A stretch of DNA of 64,000 nucleotides from Burkholderia arboris (GCF_902499125.1 NZ_CABVPX010000003.1:310001-374000); one strand, 5' to 3'; positions 8,016 to 17,594 are shown, counted from the first letter of the stretch. Notes: a model not told the origin generated them from the letters alone. Translations and numbers: made by a program.

Positions 8016-10520
8016 ATGGCTGACCTTGCGGCACTCATTCGAACCCCGTTTTTTCTGCAAGACAAGCGCCTGCTTGCGCTGTCTTTCCCTCACGACGACG
8101 CCCCCTCGGTTACCGACTCGTATGGCCGGCAACGTCCGGCGCGGCTGGTTGCCGAGCGGCTCGTCGCGCACGAGGGGCTCGGGATCGACTTCACGTTCGA
8201 GCTGACGCTGCTGTCCGGCGAAGCGGGCGTCACGCTGGCCGACATGCTGGGCAAGCTGCTCGCGGTGTCGATGGTGCGCCCCGACGGCGGTCTTCGCTAT
8301 TTCACCGGCTATTGCACGGAGTTTTCGCTCGTCCGCAACGACGACTCGATCGCGGAATATCGCGCGGTGCTGCGCCCGTGGAGCCACTTCCTGCGGACCC
8401 GCGTGAACAACCGCCTGTTCCTCGGGCAGTCGCTTCAGCAGCAGATCGGCACGCTGCTCGCCGATTACCAGGGGCTCGCACCGTCCTGGGACTGGCGCGT
8501 GCGAGGCGACGATCCCGCGCGCACCATGAACGTCCAGGGCGGAGGGCTCGGCGAAAGCGACTGGAACTACATCGTTCGCCATCTGGAAGCCGTCGGGTTC
8601 CTGTACTGGTGGGAGCACGACGAGAAGGGCCTGAAGCTGATCGTCGGTGACGACAGCACCGTGCAGTGCCCGGCCATCGACGGCCGTTCGCCGGAGATCC
8701 GCTTCCAGACGCACGACGGCCCGATGGCCGCGGACGCCATTTCGCAATGGTCCGCGGTGCGGTCGCTGTCCGCGGGCAGTTACAGCGCGACGGCGTTCGA
8801 CTTCAAGGCGCCGCATGCCGCCCATGCGCAGATTCCGACGCTTCACCCGCCGGGCGTCGCGCCGCAGGTCGAGCACCATGAATACGTGGGGCACTACGGT
8901 TTCGTGAAGGACGCGCGCGCCGGCGATGCGCTGACGCGCGTGCGGATGGAAGAGATCGAGGCGGCGGCATCGCGTTTCGACGCAGCCGGCAACCATCACG
9001 GCATCCTGCCCGGGCGCTGGTTCCAGCTGTCCGATCACTTCAGCGTGTCGTCGGGCAGCCCGGAGGATCACCGCTACCTGATTCTCGAAGCCCGGCACGA
9101 AGCGGCGAACAATTACCTGCAGGCCGACGGCAAGCCCGAGTACCGCAACCGCTTCGTCGCGGGCCTCCGGCATACGCCGTGGCGCCCGGGCCGCGGGTTC
9201 AACAGCGAACCCGTGCGCGTGCTGGCGCCGCAAACCGCGACCGTCGCGGGCGCGAAGGGCGCCGGCAGCGTCGATGTCGACGAGTACGGCCGGGTCTGCA
9301 TCGTGTACCACTGGGATCGCGCGGCACAGCTCAGCGCGCGGATTCGCGTGGCCGCCGGCTGGGCCGGTGGCGAGAAGGGCATGATTGCCCATCCGCGCGT
9401 GGGTAGCGAGGTGCTGGTGATGTGCCTCGACGGCAATCCCGACCGGCCCGTCGTGTCGGGCACCACGTACAACGCGGAACGGATGCCGCCGTGGGCGCTT
9501 CCCGACCAGCAGGTGCTGACGGGGTTGCGCAGCCGCGAGTTGTCCGGTGACGGCGGCAATGCGGCGGGCGGCCGGTCGAATCACGTGCTGCTCGACGACA
9601 CGCCGCAGCAGCTGCAGTTGAAGCTGCGCAGCGATACCGACGCGAGCGAACTGACGCTGGGACATAACGTCCGCATCGACCAGACGCAAGGGCGCACCGA
9701 TCAGCGCGCGCGCGGTTTCGAGTTGCGGACCGACGCGCACGGTGCGGTACGCGCGGCCAAGGGTTTGCTGGTGACGAGCGAAGCGCGCTACGAGGCGCGC
9801 GCTCATGCGACGGACCTCGGCGAGACCGTCGCGCGCCTCGACAAGGCGCACGATCTGCATGAATCGCTGTCGGGTTCCGCGCATGACGTGAAGGCGCAGG
9901 AGTCCGGCGACCAGGATGCGGTCCATCAGGCGCTCAGGGCGCAGAACGACGGCCTCAAGGGGAGCGGCGGGAATCCGCAGCAGGGCGAGTTTCCGGAGTT
10001 CGCGCAGCCGTTCCTGGCGCTCGCCAGCCCGGCCGGCATCCTGACCACGACGACGGGGTCGACCCACGTCGCGAGCGACCAGCACGTCGCGTTGACGAGC
10101 GGCGCCCATACGAGCATTGGCACGGGCAAGAGCATGCTGGTCAGCGCGCAGGAGGCGGTGCGCGTCGCCGCGTTCGAGAAAGGCATCCGGCTCGTGGCAG
10201 CCGCCGCGGACATCGACATCCAGGCGCTGAAGGACAGCGTCAACGTGCTGGCCAAGCTGGACGTGAAGGTCGATGCGAACCGCATCACCATCACCGCAAA
10301 GGAAGAAGTCCTGATCAACGGCGGCACCAGCTATACGCGCTGGAACGGCAGCGGCATCGTCCACGGGACCAAGGGCGAATGGACTGCGCATGCCGCATCG
10401 CATACGTTCATCGGGCCGGACAGCCTGCCGGTGCCCGCGCAGGCGTTCCCGGGCACGGCGTGCGCGCCGTGCATGGTCAATGCGGCGTCGATGGCATCGC
10501 CGTTCGCGGCCAAGGCGTGA
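8016..10520 (+). CDS. vgrG: Type VI secretion spike protein VgrG (TssI)
   Basis: An 834-residue VgrG. The N-terminal gp27-like part (about 1-400) contains the family stretches HEGLGIDFTFELTLLS and SDWNYIVRHLEAVGFLYWWEHD. The OB-fold/gp5-like part holds VDVDEYGRVCIVYHWDR and GEKGMIAHPRVGSEVLV near 430-490. A DUF2345-type C-terminal extension (about 650-800) has repetitive beta-helix sequence. The protein trimerises as the puncturing tip of the type VI needle and carries effectors. No structural type VI genes (tssB, C, M and so on) are nearby, so this is an orphan vgrG whose apparatus is encoded elsewhere. It begins a cassette with an adaptor, a lipoprotein and a lipase. Confidence 0.93.
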   Translation: MADLAALIRTPFFLQDKRLLALSFPHDDAPSVTDSYGRQRPARLVAERLVAHEGLGIDFTFELTLLSGEAGVTLADMLGKLLAVSMVRPDGGLRYFTGYCTEFSLVRNDDSIAEYRAVLRPWSHFLRTRVNNRLFLGQSLQQQIGTLLADYQGLAPSWDWRVRGDDPARTMNVQGGGLGESDWNYIVRHLEAVGFLYWWEHDEKGLKLIVGDDSTVQCPAIDGRSPEIRFQTHDGPMAADAISQWSAVRSLSAGSYSATAFDFKAPHAAHAQIPTLHPPGVAPQVEHHEYVGHYGFVKDARAGDALTRVRMEEIEAAASRFDAAGNHHGILPGRWFQLSDHFSVSSGSPEDHRYLILEARHEAANNYLQADGKPEYRNRFVAGLRHTPWRPGRGFNSEPVRVLAPQTATVAGAKGAGSVDVDEYGRVCIVYHWDRAAQLSARIRVAAGWAGGEKGMIAHPRVGSEVLVMCLDGNPDRPVVSGTTYNAERMPPWALPDQQVLTGLRSRELSGDGGNAAGGRSNHVLLDDTPQQLQLKLRSDTDASELTLGHNVRIDQTQGRTDQRARGFELRTDAHGAVRAAKGLLVTSEARYEARAHATDLGETVARLDKAHDLHESLSGSAHDVKAQESGDQDAVHQALRAQNDGLKGSGGNPQQGEFPEFAQPFLALASPAGILTTTTGSTHVASDQHVALTSGAHTSIGTGKSMLVSAQEAVRVAAFEKGIRLVAAAADIDIQALKDSVNVLAKLDVKVDANRITITAKEEVLINGGTSYTRWNGSGIVHGTKGEWTAHAASHTFIGPDSLPVPAQAFPGTACAPCMVNAASMASPFAAKA

Positions 10521-10533
10521 GGCAAGGCAGCGA

Positions 10534-11427
10534 ATGACGAATGACCTGATGGCCGCGCAGGCGGCCGACGCGCTGCAGGCTGCACTGTCGTCGCAGGACG
10601 GGCTGCACGCTTACGTACTGATCGACGGCGCATTGCTGGAGACCCTGGCGGACGAAGAAAAGGCGTCGTGGCCCGCGTTTGTCGCGGCGTCGCTGCTCGA
10701 CAACGCCGACGACGATGCACGAGCGGTCGGACCGTTGCTGTTCGAATGGGCGCCCCTCGCCGACGGCGCGGACGCGATCGAACCGCGCAGCATTCCGTGG
10801 CCGGCGGCGAGCCTGCTCGTTTCGCCGTTGCCGCTCGAGCGACTGGCCGCGCATCTTGCGCCGATGGTGGATGTCCAGCTCGAGCAGATGGAGAGCGTGA
10901 TGCTGATGCGCTTCTTCGATCCGCGCGTGTTGCCGTTCTGGCTCGACATGCTGCCCGCTGCGCATCGCGCGTATCTGGCGCAGGGCGTGCGGCACTGGAT
11001 TCACCGGGATACCGAGCTGCAGATCCGGACGGCGGAAATCGCCGTGCCCGCCCACGCCAGGCAGGCCGCCGAATTTCCGCTGCAGTTGTCCCAGGCGCAG
11101 GAGGACGGCCTGCTCGCCGCCTGCTATCCGTACACGATGCTCGAGCGGCTGCGTGCCGAAAAGCCCGCGCTGCTGGCGTCGTTGCCGGCCGCGCAGCACT
11201 ACGGCTTCGTGCGCGATCAACTGGCACGATGCCAGGCGCACGGCGCCGAAAGCGCGGTGTCGCTGCTGATCTATTGCGAACTGGCATTGCGGTACGGCGC
11301 GCGCTTCGACGAGGACCCGGCGATGGCCGCCGTGTTCGACGCGGTGGCGCAAGGACAGGCGTTTCCGGACGCGCTGGCGCTGGTGCCGGCGGAGGGCTGG
11401 CAGCGGATGCAGGAAGCAGCGGGATGA
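10534..11427 (+). CDS. DUF4123 type VI effector adaptor/chaperone
   Basis: This 297-residue protein has the DUF4123 arrangement: an early strand LHAYVLIDGALLE, then FDPRVLPFWLDML near residue 130, characteristic of the Tap/TEC adaptors that load a specific effector on its cognate VgrG. It starts 13 bases after the vgrG stop with an AAGG site, so it is in the same transcript. A longer in-frame form would overlap vgrG by 131 bases and is rejected. From the context its cargo should be the DUF2235 lipase two genes downstream. Confidence 0.82.
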   Translation: MTNDLMAAQAADALQAALSSQDGLHAYVLIDGALLETLADEEKASWPAFVAASLLDNADDDARAVGPLLFEWAPLADGADAIEPRSIPWPAASLLVSPLPLERLAAHLAPMVDVQLEQMESVMLMRFFDPRVLPFWLDMLPAAHRAYLAQGVRHWIHRDTELQIRTAEIAVPAHARQAAEFPLQLSQAQEDGLLAACYPYTMLERLRAEKPALLASLPAAQHYGFVRDQLARCQAHGAESAVSLLIYCELALRYGARFDEDPAMAAVFDAVAQGQAFPDALALVPAEGWQRMQEAAG

Positions 11428-11539
11428 CGGCTGGCGCGAATGTCGTCGCACGCCGTGCGCATCGCCGCTGAGCTCGATCGAGTCAGGTTTGTCGTACGGG
11501 CGTCATGCGCACCTAAATGGATGTCACGAGAGAACAACG

Positions 11540-12220
11540 ATGTCGAGAACGAAACACCGCTGGATCGCGCTGCTGTCGGTTCTGGCTTTCTTTGCGGCAG
11601 GGTGCAGCAAGGCCGAGAGTGGCCCGGAAAGCCTCGGAACCGGCGCGACCGCCAAATGGAACGATCCGAACTACGAGATCATCAAGGCCGGCTCGTACAA
11701 CTATTCGGACTACGACATTTACCGGGTCTACCTGCTGCCGCCGGGCCAGGGCAACCTGGATGATGCCGCGAGTGTCGACGGTGCGCGGGCGACGCCGCGG
11801 ACGCAGAGCTACTGGAGCGGCGGCAAGGGGTCGCGGCCGAGTCTCGCATGGGATTTCCGCTGGAAAACGCCAAAGAAGTTCAAGGTGTGGTGGGAGCGCG
11901 TGGTCGACAAGCGCGCGATGGAAGCGTCGTCCCGGAACTACGACGAATACACGCATCGCGAAACCCAGCCCGGGATGGCGTGGTGCGAGGGCGAAATCAC
12001 GATCACGCGCCCGCCCATCAAGGACAAGGACGGTAACGTGTTGCTGCATTTCTTTCCGGACGGCCGAGTCGAAGGGGACATGGATTTCAGCCTGGGCCGT
12101 GCGCCGACCAAGGTCGAGCTTTCCCGGCGGGACGGCCAGCCCAAGCTGACGGATCGCGCATGCGTGAAGGAAATTCCGAATCCGTTCTACGGCCGCAAGA
12201 AGCCGGCGCAATGGAATTGA
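11540..12220 (+). CDS. Lipoprotein, probable Tle1 immunity protein (DUF3304-like)
   Basis: From ATG 11540 the 226-residue product begins with a lipoprotein signal: MSRTKHR, hydrophobic core, and lipobox FAAGC with the cysteine near residue 22. The mature part has an early YNYSDYDIYRVYLLPPGQ strand, a glycine-rich loop and a basic W-rich segment (WKTPKKFKVWWERV), resembling DUF3304 lipoproteins often found beside type VI lipases. A periplasmic lipoprotein between the adaptor and the effector gene is the usual position and location for immunity to a periplasm-acting Tle phospholipase. Immunity function is inferred from context; the DUF3304 match is by memory and moderate. Confidence 0.65.
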   Translation: MSRTKHRWIALLSVLAFFAAGCSKAESGPESLGTGATAKWNDPNYEIIKAGSYNYSDYDIYRVYLLPPGQGNLDDAASVDGARATPRTQSYWSGGKGSRPSLAWDFRWKTPKKFKVWWERVVDKRAMEASSRNYDEYTHRETQPGMAWCEGEITITRPPIKDKDGNVLLHFFPDGRVEGDMDFSLGRAPTKVELSRRDGQPKLTDRACVKEIPNPFYGRKKPAQWN

Positions 12221-12256
12221 CGCCGGACGCATTGCCGGAACAGGAGCCTATCTGCC

Positions 12257-13999
12257 ATGAGCAATCCCCCCATCATCCGACGCATCACCGATATCACGCC
12301 TGCCGAGGACGCCATCCGGAGCAAGCAGCGGGAAGCGCTCGATCCGCTGCTGATCGAGCAATGCAAGGAATGTCCTAAACCCGTTTGGTTCACGGCGTTT
12401 TTCGATGGTACCGGCAACAACTACGATGCCGACGGCGGCGGTTCGACGGACGTCAACCGGACCAAGTACAGCAACATCGCCAAGCTCTGGCAGTTTGCGC
12501 ATGCTGAAGACGACGTGTTTCCTCGTACGTCCCGCAACTACGTGGAGGGCGTTGGTACACCGTGCAGCAAAGTGGGTGACACCGGTAAAGGGCTCGATAA
12601 CGCGCTCGGTATGGCCGCTGCGCGAAAAGGCGAATTGCGCATCCAATGGATGCTGAACGAACTCGATCGGCACGTGACCCGACACATGCCGGCCGTGAGC
12701 CAGATCAATGTGGCCGTGTTCGGCTTCTCGCGCGGCGCGACGGAAGCACGTGCCTTCGTCCGCATGCTGACCCAGAAGCTCACCGAGAATATCGGTGGGC
12801 GGCTTTGGTGGAACAAGAAGAACATGAAGGGGCATCGTCCCGAACTGGTCGTCTATTTCCTGGGAATTCTCGATACGGTGTCGTCGACGGGCTTTGGTGG
12901 CAGCCGCCTCGAAAAGAAGGCGCCGACCCTCGTTCAGCCGATCCTCGGGCCGTTCTTCGGGACGATTGCCGGTGGCGTGTTGCGTGGTCTCGACAAAGGC
13001 GGCCATGCAGAGTGGGCGAACGATATCCGCATTCCGGGCTACGTGCGGCAGTGCGTTCACTATGTGGCGTCGCAGGAAGTCCGGGAGAAATTCCCCGGCG
13101 ATTCGGTGCGCGAGGACCAGATGGTTCCGGGGAACTGCCGCGAGGTGTACTACCCGGGCATGCACTCGGACGTGGGCGGCGGGTACGAGCGCGATTACCA
13201 GGAGGGGCGCACCAACGAGCTGGCCAACGTCGCGTTGAACAACCTCTATATCGAGGGATGGAAGGCCGGCGTGCCGTTCCGTTCGCCGCAAGAAGTCATG
13301 GCGAGCGCGGGGCAACTGTTCGAGATCTCCAAGGACCTGGAGGCAGCCTGGAACATGTACATGGGCCAGGGCAACGAGAAGCGCGCGGGCGTGGCGCCGA
13401 ATAGCGACAGGCTCGAACCCCAGATCATCTGGCACATGAATCGCTACTACCAGTGGCGTGCCAGCCGCAGCCGGCGCCTGCACGACGGTCGGCTGAAGCC
13501 GCCGGGCGGCGTGAATTCGTACATGGCCACTACCGACAGCGAATGGAACGACGACGCCGAAAGCATCCGCGAGGACGCCGGCGGCTACTTCACGAGCTAC
13601 GTATCGGAGCAGCACAAGGCCATCGATGCGGCCACGCGGGTCAAGGGCAACTGGCTGGGCGGCATCGATCCCGCGGCACGCGCGACGTTCGACCGGTTCT
13701 TCGACCATTACGTGCACGACTCGATTGCCGGGTTCAAGAAACAGATGGATGACGGTCACGTCGGCTTTGCCGAATCGAGCCGCTGGTCGGTCAACCGCCA
13801 GTACTTCATGGGCAAACGCGCCCAGAAGTACCTGTACTGGCGCTACGAAGGTGACAAGGCCGAGCATGCCGACACGCGGGTGGCCAAGGCCGATCCGGCC
13901 AAACAGAAGGATCCGATGGCGGCCAACGAGCCTCAGCTCGCGAGCAACCAGCCTGCGATGACCGGCGGCGCGCTGCCTGACGCGGCATCGACGGCCTGA
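12257..13999 (+). CDS. Type VI lipase effector, DUF2235 (Tle1 family)
   Basis: A 580-residue alpha/beta hydrolase of the DUF2235 family. It shows FFDGTGNN near residue 50, the nucleophile elbow GFSRGA (GxSxG) near 155, FLGILDTVSSTG near 200, and PGMHSDVGGGY near 300, the standard catalytic landmarks of Tle1 phospholipases that attack membrane lipids of rival cells. AGGAG lies 11 bases before the ATG, and it follows the lipoprotein gene by 36 bases. The last 100 residues are hydrophilic and of no known domain. No N-terminal PAAR or VgrG fusion exists, so delivery depends on the DUF4123 adaptor. Confidence 0.9.
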   Translation: MSNPPIIRRITDITPAEDAIRSKQREALDPLLIEQCKECPKPVWFTAFFDGTGNNYDADGGGSTDVNRTKYSNIAKLWQFAHAEDDVFPRTSRNYVEGVGTPCSKVGDTGKGLDNALGMAAARKGELRIQWMLNELDRHVTRHMPAVSQINVAVFGFSRGATEARAFVRMLTQKLTENIGGRLWWNKKNMKGHRPELVVYFLGILDTVSSTGFGGSRLEKKAPTLVQPILGPFFGTIAGGVLRGLDKGGHAEWANDIRIPGYVRQCVHYVASQEVREKFPGDSVREDQMVPGNCREVYYPGMHSDVGGGYERDYQEGRTNELANVALNNLYIEGWKAGVPFRSPQEVMASAGQLFEISKDLEAAWNMYMGQGNEKRAGVAPNSDRLEPQIIWHMNRYYQWRASRSRRLHDGRLKPPGGVNSYMATTDSEWNDDAESIREDAGGYFTSYVSEQHKAIDAATRVKGNWLGGIDPAARATFDRFFDHYVHDSIAGFKKQMDDGHVGFAESSRWSVNRQYFMGKRAQKYLYWRYEGDKAEHADTRVAKADPAKQKDPMAANEPQLASNQPAMTGGALPDAASTA

Positions 14000-14043
14000 T
14001 GCCGAGCGCGATGCCGTTCGCTATCGCGAACGGTTGACCTGAG

Positions 14044-14070
14044 GTCGCGGCAGACCGGATCTGCCGCGAC
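14044..14070. terminator. Terminator hairpin between convergent tle1 and lysE genes
   Basis: Eleven-base arms (GTCGCGGCAGA and its complement) enclose a five-base loop, followed on the plus strand by a pyrimidine run. A second, smaller stem (CCGTTCG/CGAACGG) lies at 14014-14033. The position between two converging genes suits a bidirectional terminator. Confidence 0.65.
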
Positions 14071-14080
14071 ACCCCTTTCC

Positions 14081-14701
14081 CTACCGCAACTGCACCGCCG
14101 CGAGAAACAGCACCATGCTGCCGATCGCACCATCCAGCACGCGCCACGCCATCGCCTTGCGGAACCACGGCGCCAGCAATCGCGCCCCGTATCCGAGCCC
14201 GAGGAACCATACGACGCTGACCGTCATCGCGCCGATCGCGAACGCGAGCCGCGCGCCTTCCGGCTCGCGCGCGCCGGCCGTGCCGATCAGCAGGAACGTG
14301 TCGAGATAGACGTGCGGGTTGAGCCACGTGAACGCGAGGGTCATCAGCACGATCGAGAGCCCGCTCTGCGGCGGCGGCGCGATTGCGTCGCCGCGCACGT
14401 CGAGCGTTTCGTGGCCCGGCTTGAACGCACGGCGCAGCGCATTGATGCCGAACCACGCGAGATAGGCGAGGCCGACATACAGCACCGCGTGAACGAAGGC
14501 CGGATAGCGCTCGACGAGTACCGATGCGCCACCGACCCCCGCGCCGATCAGGATCATGTCGGACGCCGCACACAGCAGCACGATCTTGCCGACATGCGAG
14601 CGCATGATGCCCTGACGGAGCACGAACGCATTCTGTGCGCCGATGGTGACGATGAGCGATCCGCACAGGGCGGCGCCGTGGGAGAAAGCGAGCCAGTTCA
14701 T
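14081..14701 (-). CDS. lysE: LysE/ArgO family basic amino acid exporter
   Basis: A 206-residue protein with six hydrophobic segments typical of the LysE superfamily; the opening MNWLAFSHGAALCGSLIVTIGAQNAFVLRQG matches the LysE/ArgO type rather than RhtB. It exports lysine and/or arginine across the inner membrane. The divergent neighbour is a LysG/ArgP-type LysR regulator, and the pair is the conserved lysE-lysG arrangement. Expression is therefore expected to be induced by intracellular basic amino acids. Whether lysine or arginine is preferred cannot be told; argO is the alternative name. Confidence 0.85.
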   Translation of the reverse strand: MNWLAFSHGAALCGSLIVTIGAQNAFVLRQGIMRSHVGKIVLLCAASDMILIGAGVGGASVLVERYPAFVHAVLYVGLAYLAWFGINALRRAFKPGHETLDVRGDAIAPPPQSGLSIVLMTLAFTWLNPHVYLDTFLLIGTAGAREPEGARLAFAIGAMTVSVVWFLGLGYGARLLAPWFRKAMAWRVLDGAIGSMVLFLAAVQLR

Positions 14702-14811
14702 GATGATGGGCAGCGTTAGAAGCAGTAGACGAATGAATCGGGTAGCGCTAGTCTGCGGTCAGCATGAAGATAAGAGAAGCTAAATCACCTAATGCAGATT
14801 AAGGAAATCTA

Positions 14812-15705
14812 ATGCTCGACTACGCGTTGCTCGATGCCCTCGCAGCCGTGATCCGGCACGGTTCGTTCGAGCGGGCGGCCAAGGAGCTGAATGTCACGCC
14901 GTCGGCCGTGTCGCAGCGCGTGAAGCTGCTGGAGGAACGGGTTGGCAGCGTGCTCGTCAAGCGCGGGCAGCCGTGCGTCGTGACGACGTCGGGCGCGCTG
15001 CTGTGCCGGCACACCGAGCGCGTGCAACTGCTGGAAGCCGAACTGGGCGGCCGGATGCCGGCGCTGCCGGGCCAGATCGCGAGCGCATGGCCGACGTTGC
15101 GCGTGGCCGTCAACGACGACAGCGTCGCGACGTGGTTCATCGATGCGGTCGGGCCGTTTTGCACGGAGCGCGAGACATTGCTCGACCTCGTGATCGACGA
15201 CCAGGATTACACGGCGTCGCGCATTCGCGACGGCAGCGTGCAGGGCGCGGTGACCGCGCAGGCGGAGCCGATCCAGGGATGCCGGTCGGAGCGGCTCGGG
15301 CGGATCCGCTATCGCGCGGTGTGCTCGCCGGCGTTTTACGAACGCTATTTCGGTGCGGGCATCACGCGCGATGCGCTGCGCCGCGCGCCATGCGTGATGT
15401 TCAATCCGAAGGACGGGCTGCAGGCGCGTTTCATCCGGCGCGTGACGCGCGCGGATCTCGATCCGCCGCAGCACTGGATACCGCACGTCGCAGGCTATCT
15501 GCGCGCATGCGAAACGGGATTGGGATGGGGGATGTGCCCGGACCGGATGGTCGATCGCCAACTGGCGGCGGGTGAGCTCGTGGACATGTCGCGCGGGCGG
15601 ACCATCGACATCGATCTCTACTGGCAGAGCTGGCGTCTGTCGATCGGCTGGCTCGACGATTTCAGCGCGGCGCTGAAGACGCGCGCCGCACTGTTTCTCG
15701 ATTGA
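14812..15705 (+). CDS. argP: LysR family regulator LysG/ArgP
   Basis: A 297-residue LysR protein. The winged helix-turn-helix spans about residues 3-60 with SFERAAKELNVTPSAVSQRVKLLEER, the form seen in ArgP/LysG rather than generic LysR proteins, and the effector domain has DYTASRIRDGSVQGAVT. It is divergent from the exporter with 110 AT-rich bases between, which should contain the T-N11-A operator. In the family lysine and arginine act as co-effectors that control exporter transcription. Confidence 0.85.
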   Translation: MLDYALLDALAAVIRHGSFERAAKELNVTPSAVSQRVKLLEERVGSVLVKRGQPCVVTTSGALLCRHTERVQLLEAELGGRMPALPGQIASAWPTLRVAVNDDSVATWFIDAVGPFCTERETLLDLVIDDQDYTASRIRDGSVQGAVTAQAEPIQGCRSERLGRIRYRAVCSPAFYERYFGAGITRDALRRAPCVMFNPKDGLQARFIRRVTRADLDPPQHWIPHVAGYLRACETGLGWGMCPDRMVDRQLAAGELVDMSRGRTIDIDLYWQSWRLSIGWLDDFSAALKTRAALFLD

Positions 15706-15753
15706 TTCGGGATGCGATGCAGGCGGCGCGCGAACCGCGCGCACCGCGCAGGA

Positions 15754-16500
15754 TCAGACCTGATGCAGGCCGTCGAAGTCGACGATCTGCACGTGGCGGC
15801 CCTGCATTTCGATCAGGCCGCGTTTCTGGAACTTGGACAGCGTGCGGCTGACCGTTTCGAGCGTCATGCCGAGATAGCTGCCGATGTCTTCGCGCGTCAT
15901 CCGCAGGTTGAATTCCGACGGCGAGTACCCGCGCTTCAGGTAACGCGACGAGACGTCGAGCAGGAACGCGGCGACGCGCTCTTCGGCATTCAGCGAACCG
16001 AGCAGCATCGTTTGCGACGTTTCGCGCACGATCTGTTCGCTCATCAGCTTGTGCATGCGCAGCTGCATCGAGCCGGCTTCCGAGCACAGGGTCTTCAGCG
16101 CGCTGTACGGGATCACGCAGACGGAGCTGTCTTCCAGCGCGACCGCGGTGCGCGGATGGGCATCGTCGCAGATGCCGTCGAGGCCGAGCGCTTCACCGGC
16201 AAGATGCAGGCCCGTGACTTGTTCGCGGCCGTCATGGCGCGTCGCGACGGTTTTCAGCGAACCCGAGCGCACGGCATACAGGTTGTCGAATGCGTCGCCT
16301 TCGCGGAACAGCGCTTCACCGCGCTTCACGGGGCGCGCTGCGCAGATGACCGACTCGAGGCGACTGAGTGCTTCAGGTGCCAGGCCCTGCGGCATGCACA
16401 GGTGCCGCATTGCGCACGACGAGCAGTGCGCGGCCTGGCGAGGAGCCCAGCTACCGGCATGAGGCGTGGCGGCGGGACGTGTGGCGACGGGCGTCAGCAT
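15754..16500 (-). CDS. fnr: Crp/Fnr family oxygen-sensing regulator (FNR type)
   Basis: This 248-residue protein has an N-terminal cysteine cluster C26-x2-C29-x5-C35, identical in spacing to the iron-sulfur ligands of FNR, and a further cysteine in LDGICDD that would be the fourth ligand. A cyclic-nucleotide-type beta barrel follows, and then the helix-turn-helix REDIGSYLGMTLETVSRTLSKF with the E--SR recognition residues for TTGAT half-sites. It would act as a 4Fe-4S oxygen sensor switching on microaerobic genes. It neighbours a universal stress protein, a common target of FNR/ANR. The name btr or anr is used in related genera. Confidence 0.85.
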   Translation of the reverse strand: MLTPVATRPAATPHAGSWAPRQAAHCSSCAMRHLCMPQGLAPEALSRLESVICAARPVKRGEALFREGDAFDNLYAVRSGSLKTVATRHDGREQVTGLHLAGEALGLDGICDDAHPRTAVALEDSSVCVIPYSALKTLCSEAGSMQLRMHKLMSEQIVRETSQTMLLGSLNAEERVAAFLLDVSSRYLKRGYSPSEFNLRMTREDIGSYLGMTLETVSRTLSKFQKRGLIEMQGRHVQIVDFDGLHQV

Positions 16501-16603
16501 GATCGTTTACTCCGGCGTTGAATCGACGGAATCATTGTCCCACCGCAAGTTGCCGCTGTCGGGTGACAAAACGTCGCGACCGGTGGCGCCTGCCGGATGG
16601 CGT

Positions 16604-17071
16604 TCAGGCGGCCTGTTCGTCGACGTTCGCGGCCGCCGGAATCAACAGCACGGGCAGCGTCGCGTGCCGCACGCATTGTTCGGCGATGCTGCCGAGCACG
16701 AGGCGGCGGAACCCGCGGCGGCCGTGCGTGCCGAGCACGAGCAGATCGGCGCCGAACGCTGTTGCGCCGTCGAGGATCAGCGACGAGACATCGTTGAGCG
16801 ACGTCGCTTCGTTCAGCCGCGTTTCGCCCTTCACGCCGGCTGCCTGCATCAGCTTCGAGAAATCCCGAGCGAGTTCGTTGCCCTGTGCGACGAGCTGATC
16901 GCGCAGCACGGACGGATCGTAGCCGGGCACGTTGTAGTAGATCGCGGCGTTCTCGACGACGTAGAACGGCTGCAGCTCGGCGCCGTGCGCTTTCGCGAGC
17001 GCCAGTGCGGCATCGAACGCATGGCGGGACGTGTCGCTGCCGTCGACGGCAACCAGAATACGCTTGTACAT
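16604..17071 (-). CDS. Universal stress protein, UspA family
   Basis: A 155-residue single Usp domain. It opens with YKRILVAVDGSDTSRHAFDAAL, and near the C terminus has the ATP-binding motif G-x2-G-x9-G-S in GTHGRRGFRRLVLGSIAE, so it is of the nucleotide-binding UspFG/MJ0577 type. Such proteins support survival under hypoxia and starvation. It lies just upstream of the FNR-type gene in the same direction, with 103 bases between. The start is set at the ATG giving the standard Usp opening; longer in-frame readings upstream do not look coding. Confidence 0.88.
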   Translation of the reverse strand: MYKRILVAVDGSDTSRHAFDAALALAKAHGAELQPFYVVENAAIYYNVPGYDPSVLRDQLVAQGNELARDFSKLMQAAGVKGETRLNEATSLNDVSSLILDGATAFGADLLVLGTHGRRGFRRLVLGSIAEQCVRHATLPVLLIPAAANVDEQAA

Positions 17072-17594
17072 AGTGTCTCCGAGTGGCGGGTTGAAACGAA
17101 GTCGGCCGGATGGCCGATCAGGCTGGGCAATGCGCAATGCTGCGAGGCAGAGTAAACCAACGGCGGGGACTTTGCAGCGAGGTGCCCGTCGGGTCGCGTG
17201 GTCGCATCGCGTCTGTTGCAGCGGCGAACGGCCATGCGCGCGGCGCATGCTGCACCGCGCGAGATGTGGCGCGTGGCTGGATCGATGCCGCTGTTCGCGC
17301 CGGCGGCGGAGCGCAGATGCACGCAGCGACGTGATGCGTTGCGTGGGTACGCGCATCGACCGTGCGCGACCGGCACATCGATGCACCGCACGCATCGCCA
17401 TTCAATCGCAACTGCGCCGTTTCGACATGACTTCGATCAACGCAACGGCATCGGCACGATGTGCGGCATGCATGAAACCGTCGACGCCGATGCGTGAAAT
17501 CGTTCACTCGAGCGTCGGTCGCGCGCGCCGACCCGTCGGCATCGGTCGTCGACCGGTGCCGCTCCGCAAACGAACGACCGATTCAAACGCCCGG
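17072..17594. other. Long intergenic region upstream of uspA
   Basis: The 523 bases have no credible gene; open frames here are arginine-rich shadows. At 17427-17440 ATGAC-TTCG-ATCAA resembles an FNR box (TTGAT-N4-ATCAA) with one good half, about 355 bases before uspA. Nothing else was identified. Confidence 0.35.

Noticed and set aside
7950..10403. Minus-strand open frame of 817 codons opposite vgrG
   Set aside because: Low-complexity Ala/Arg/Val-rich shadow; the plus strand encodes a full VgrG with recognisable domains.
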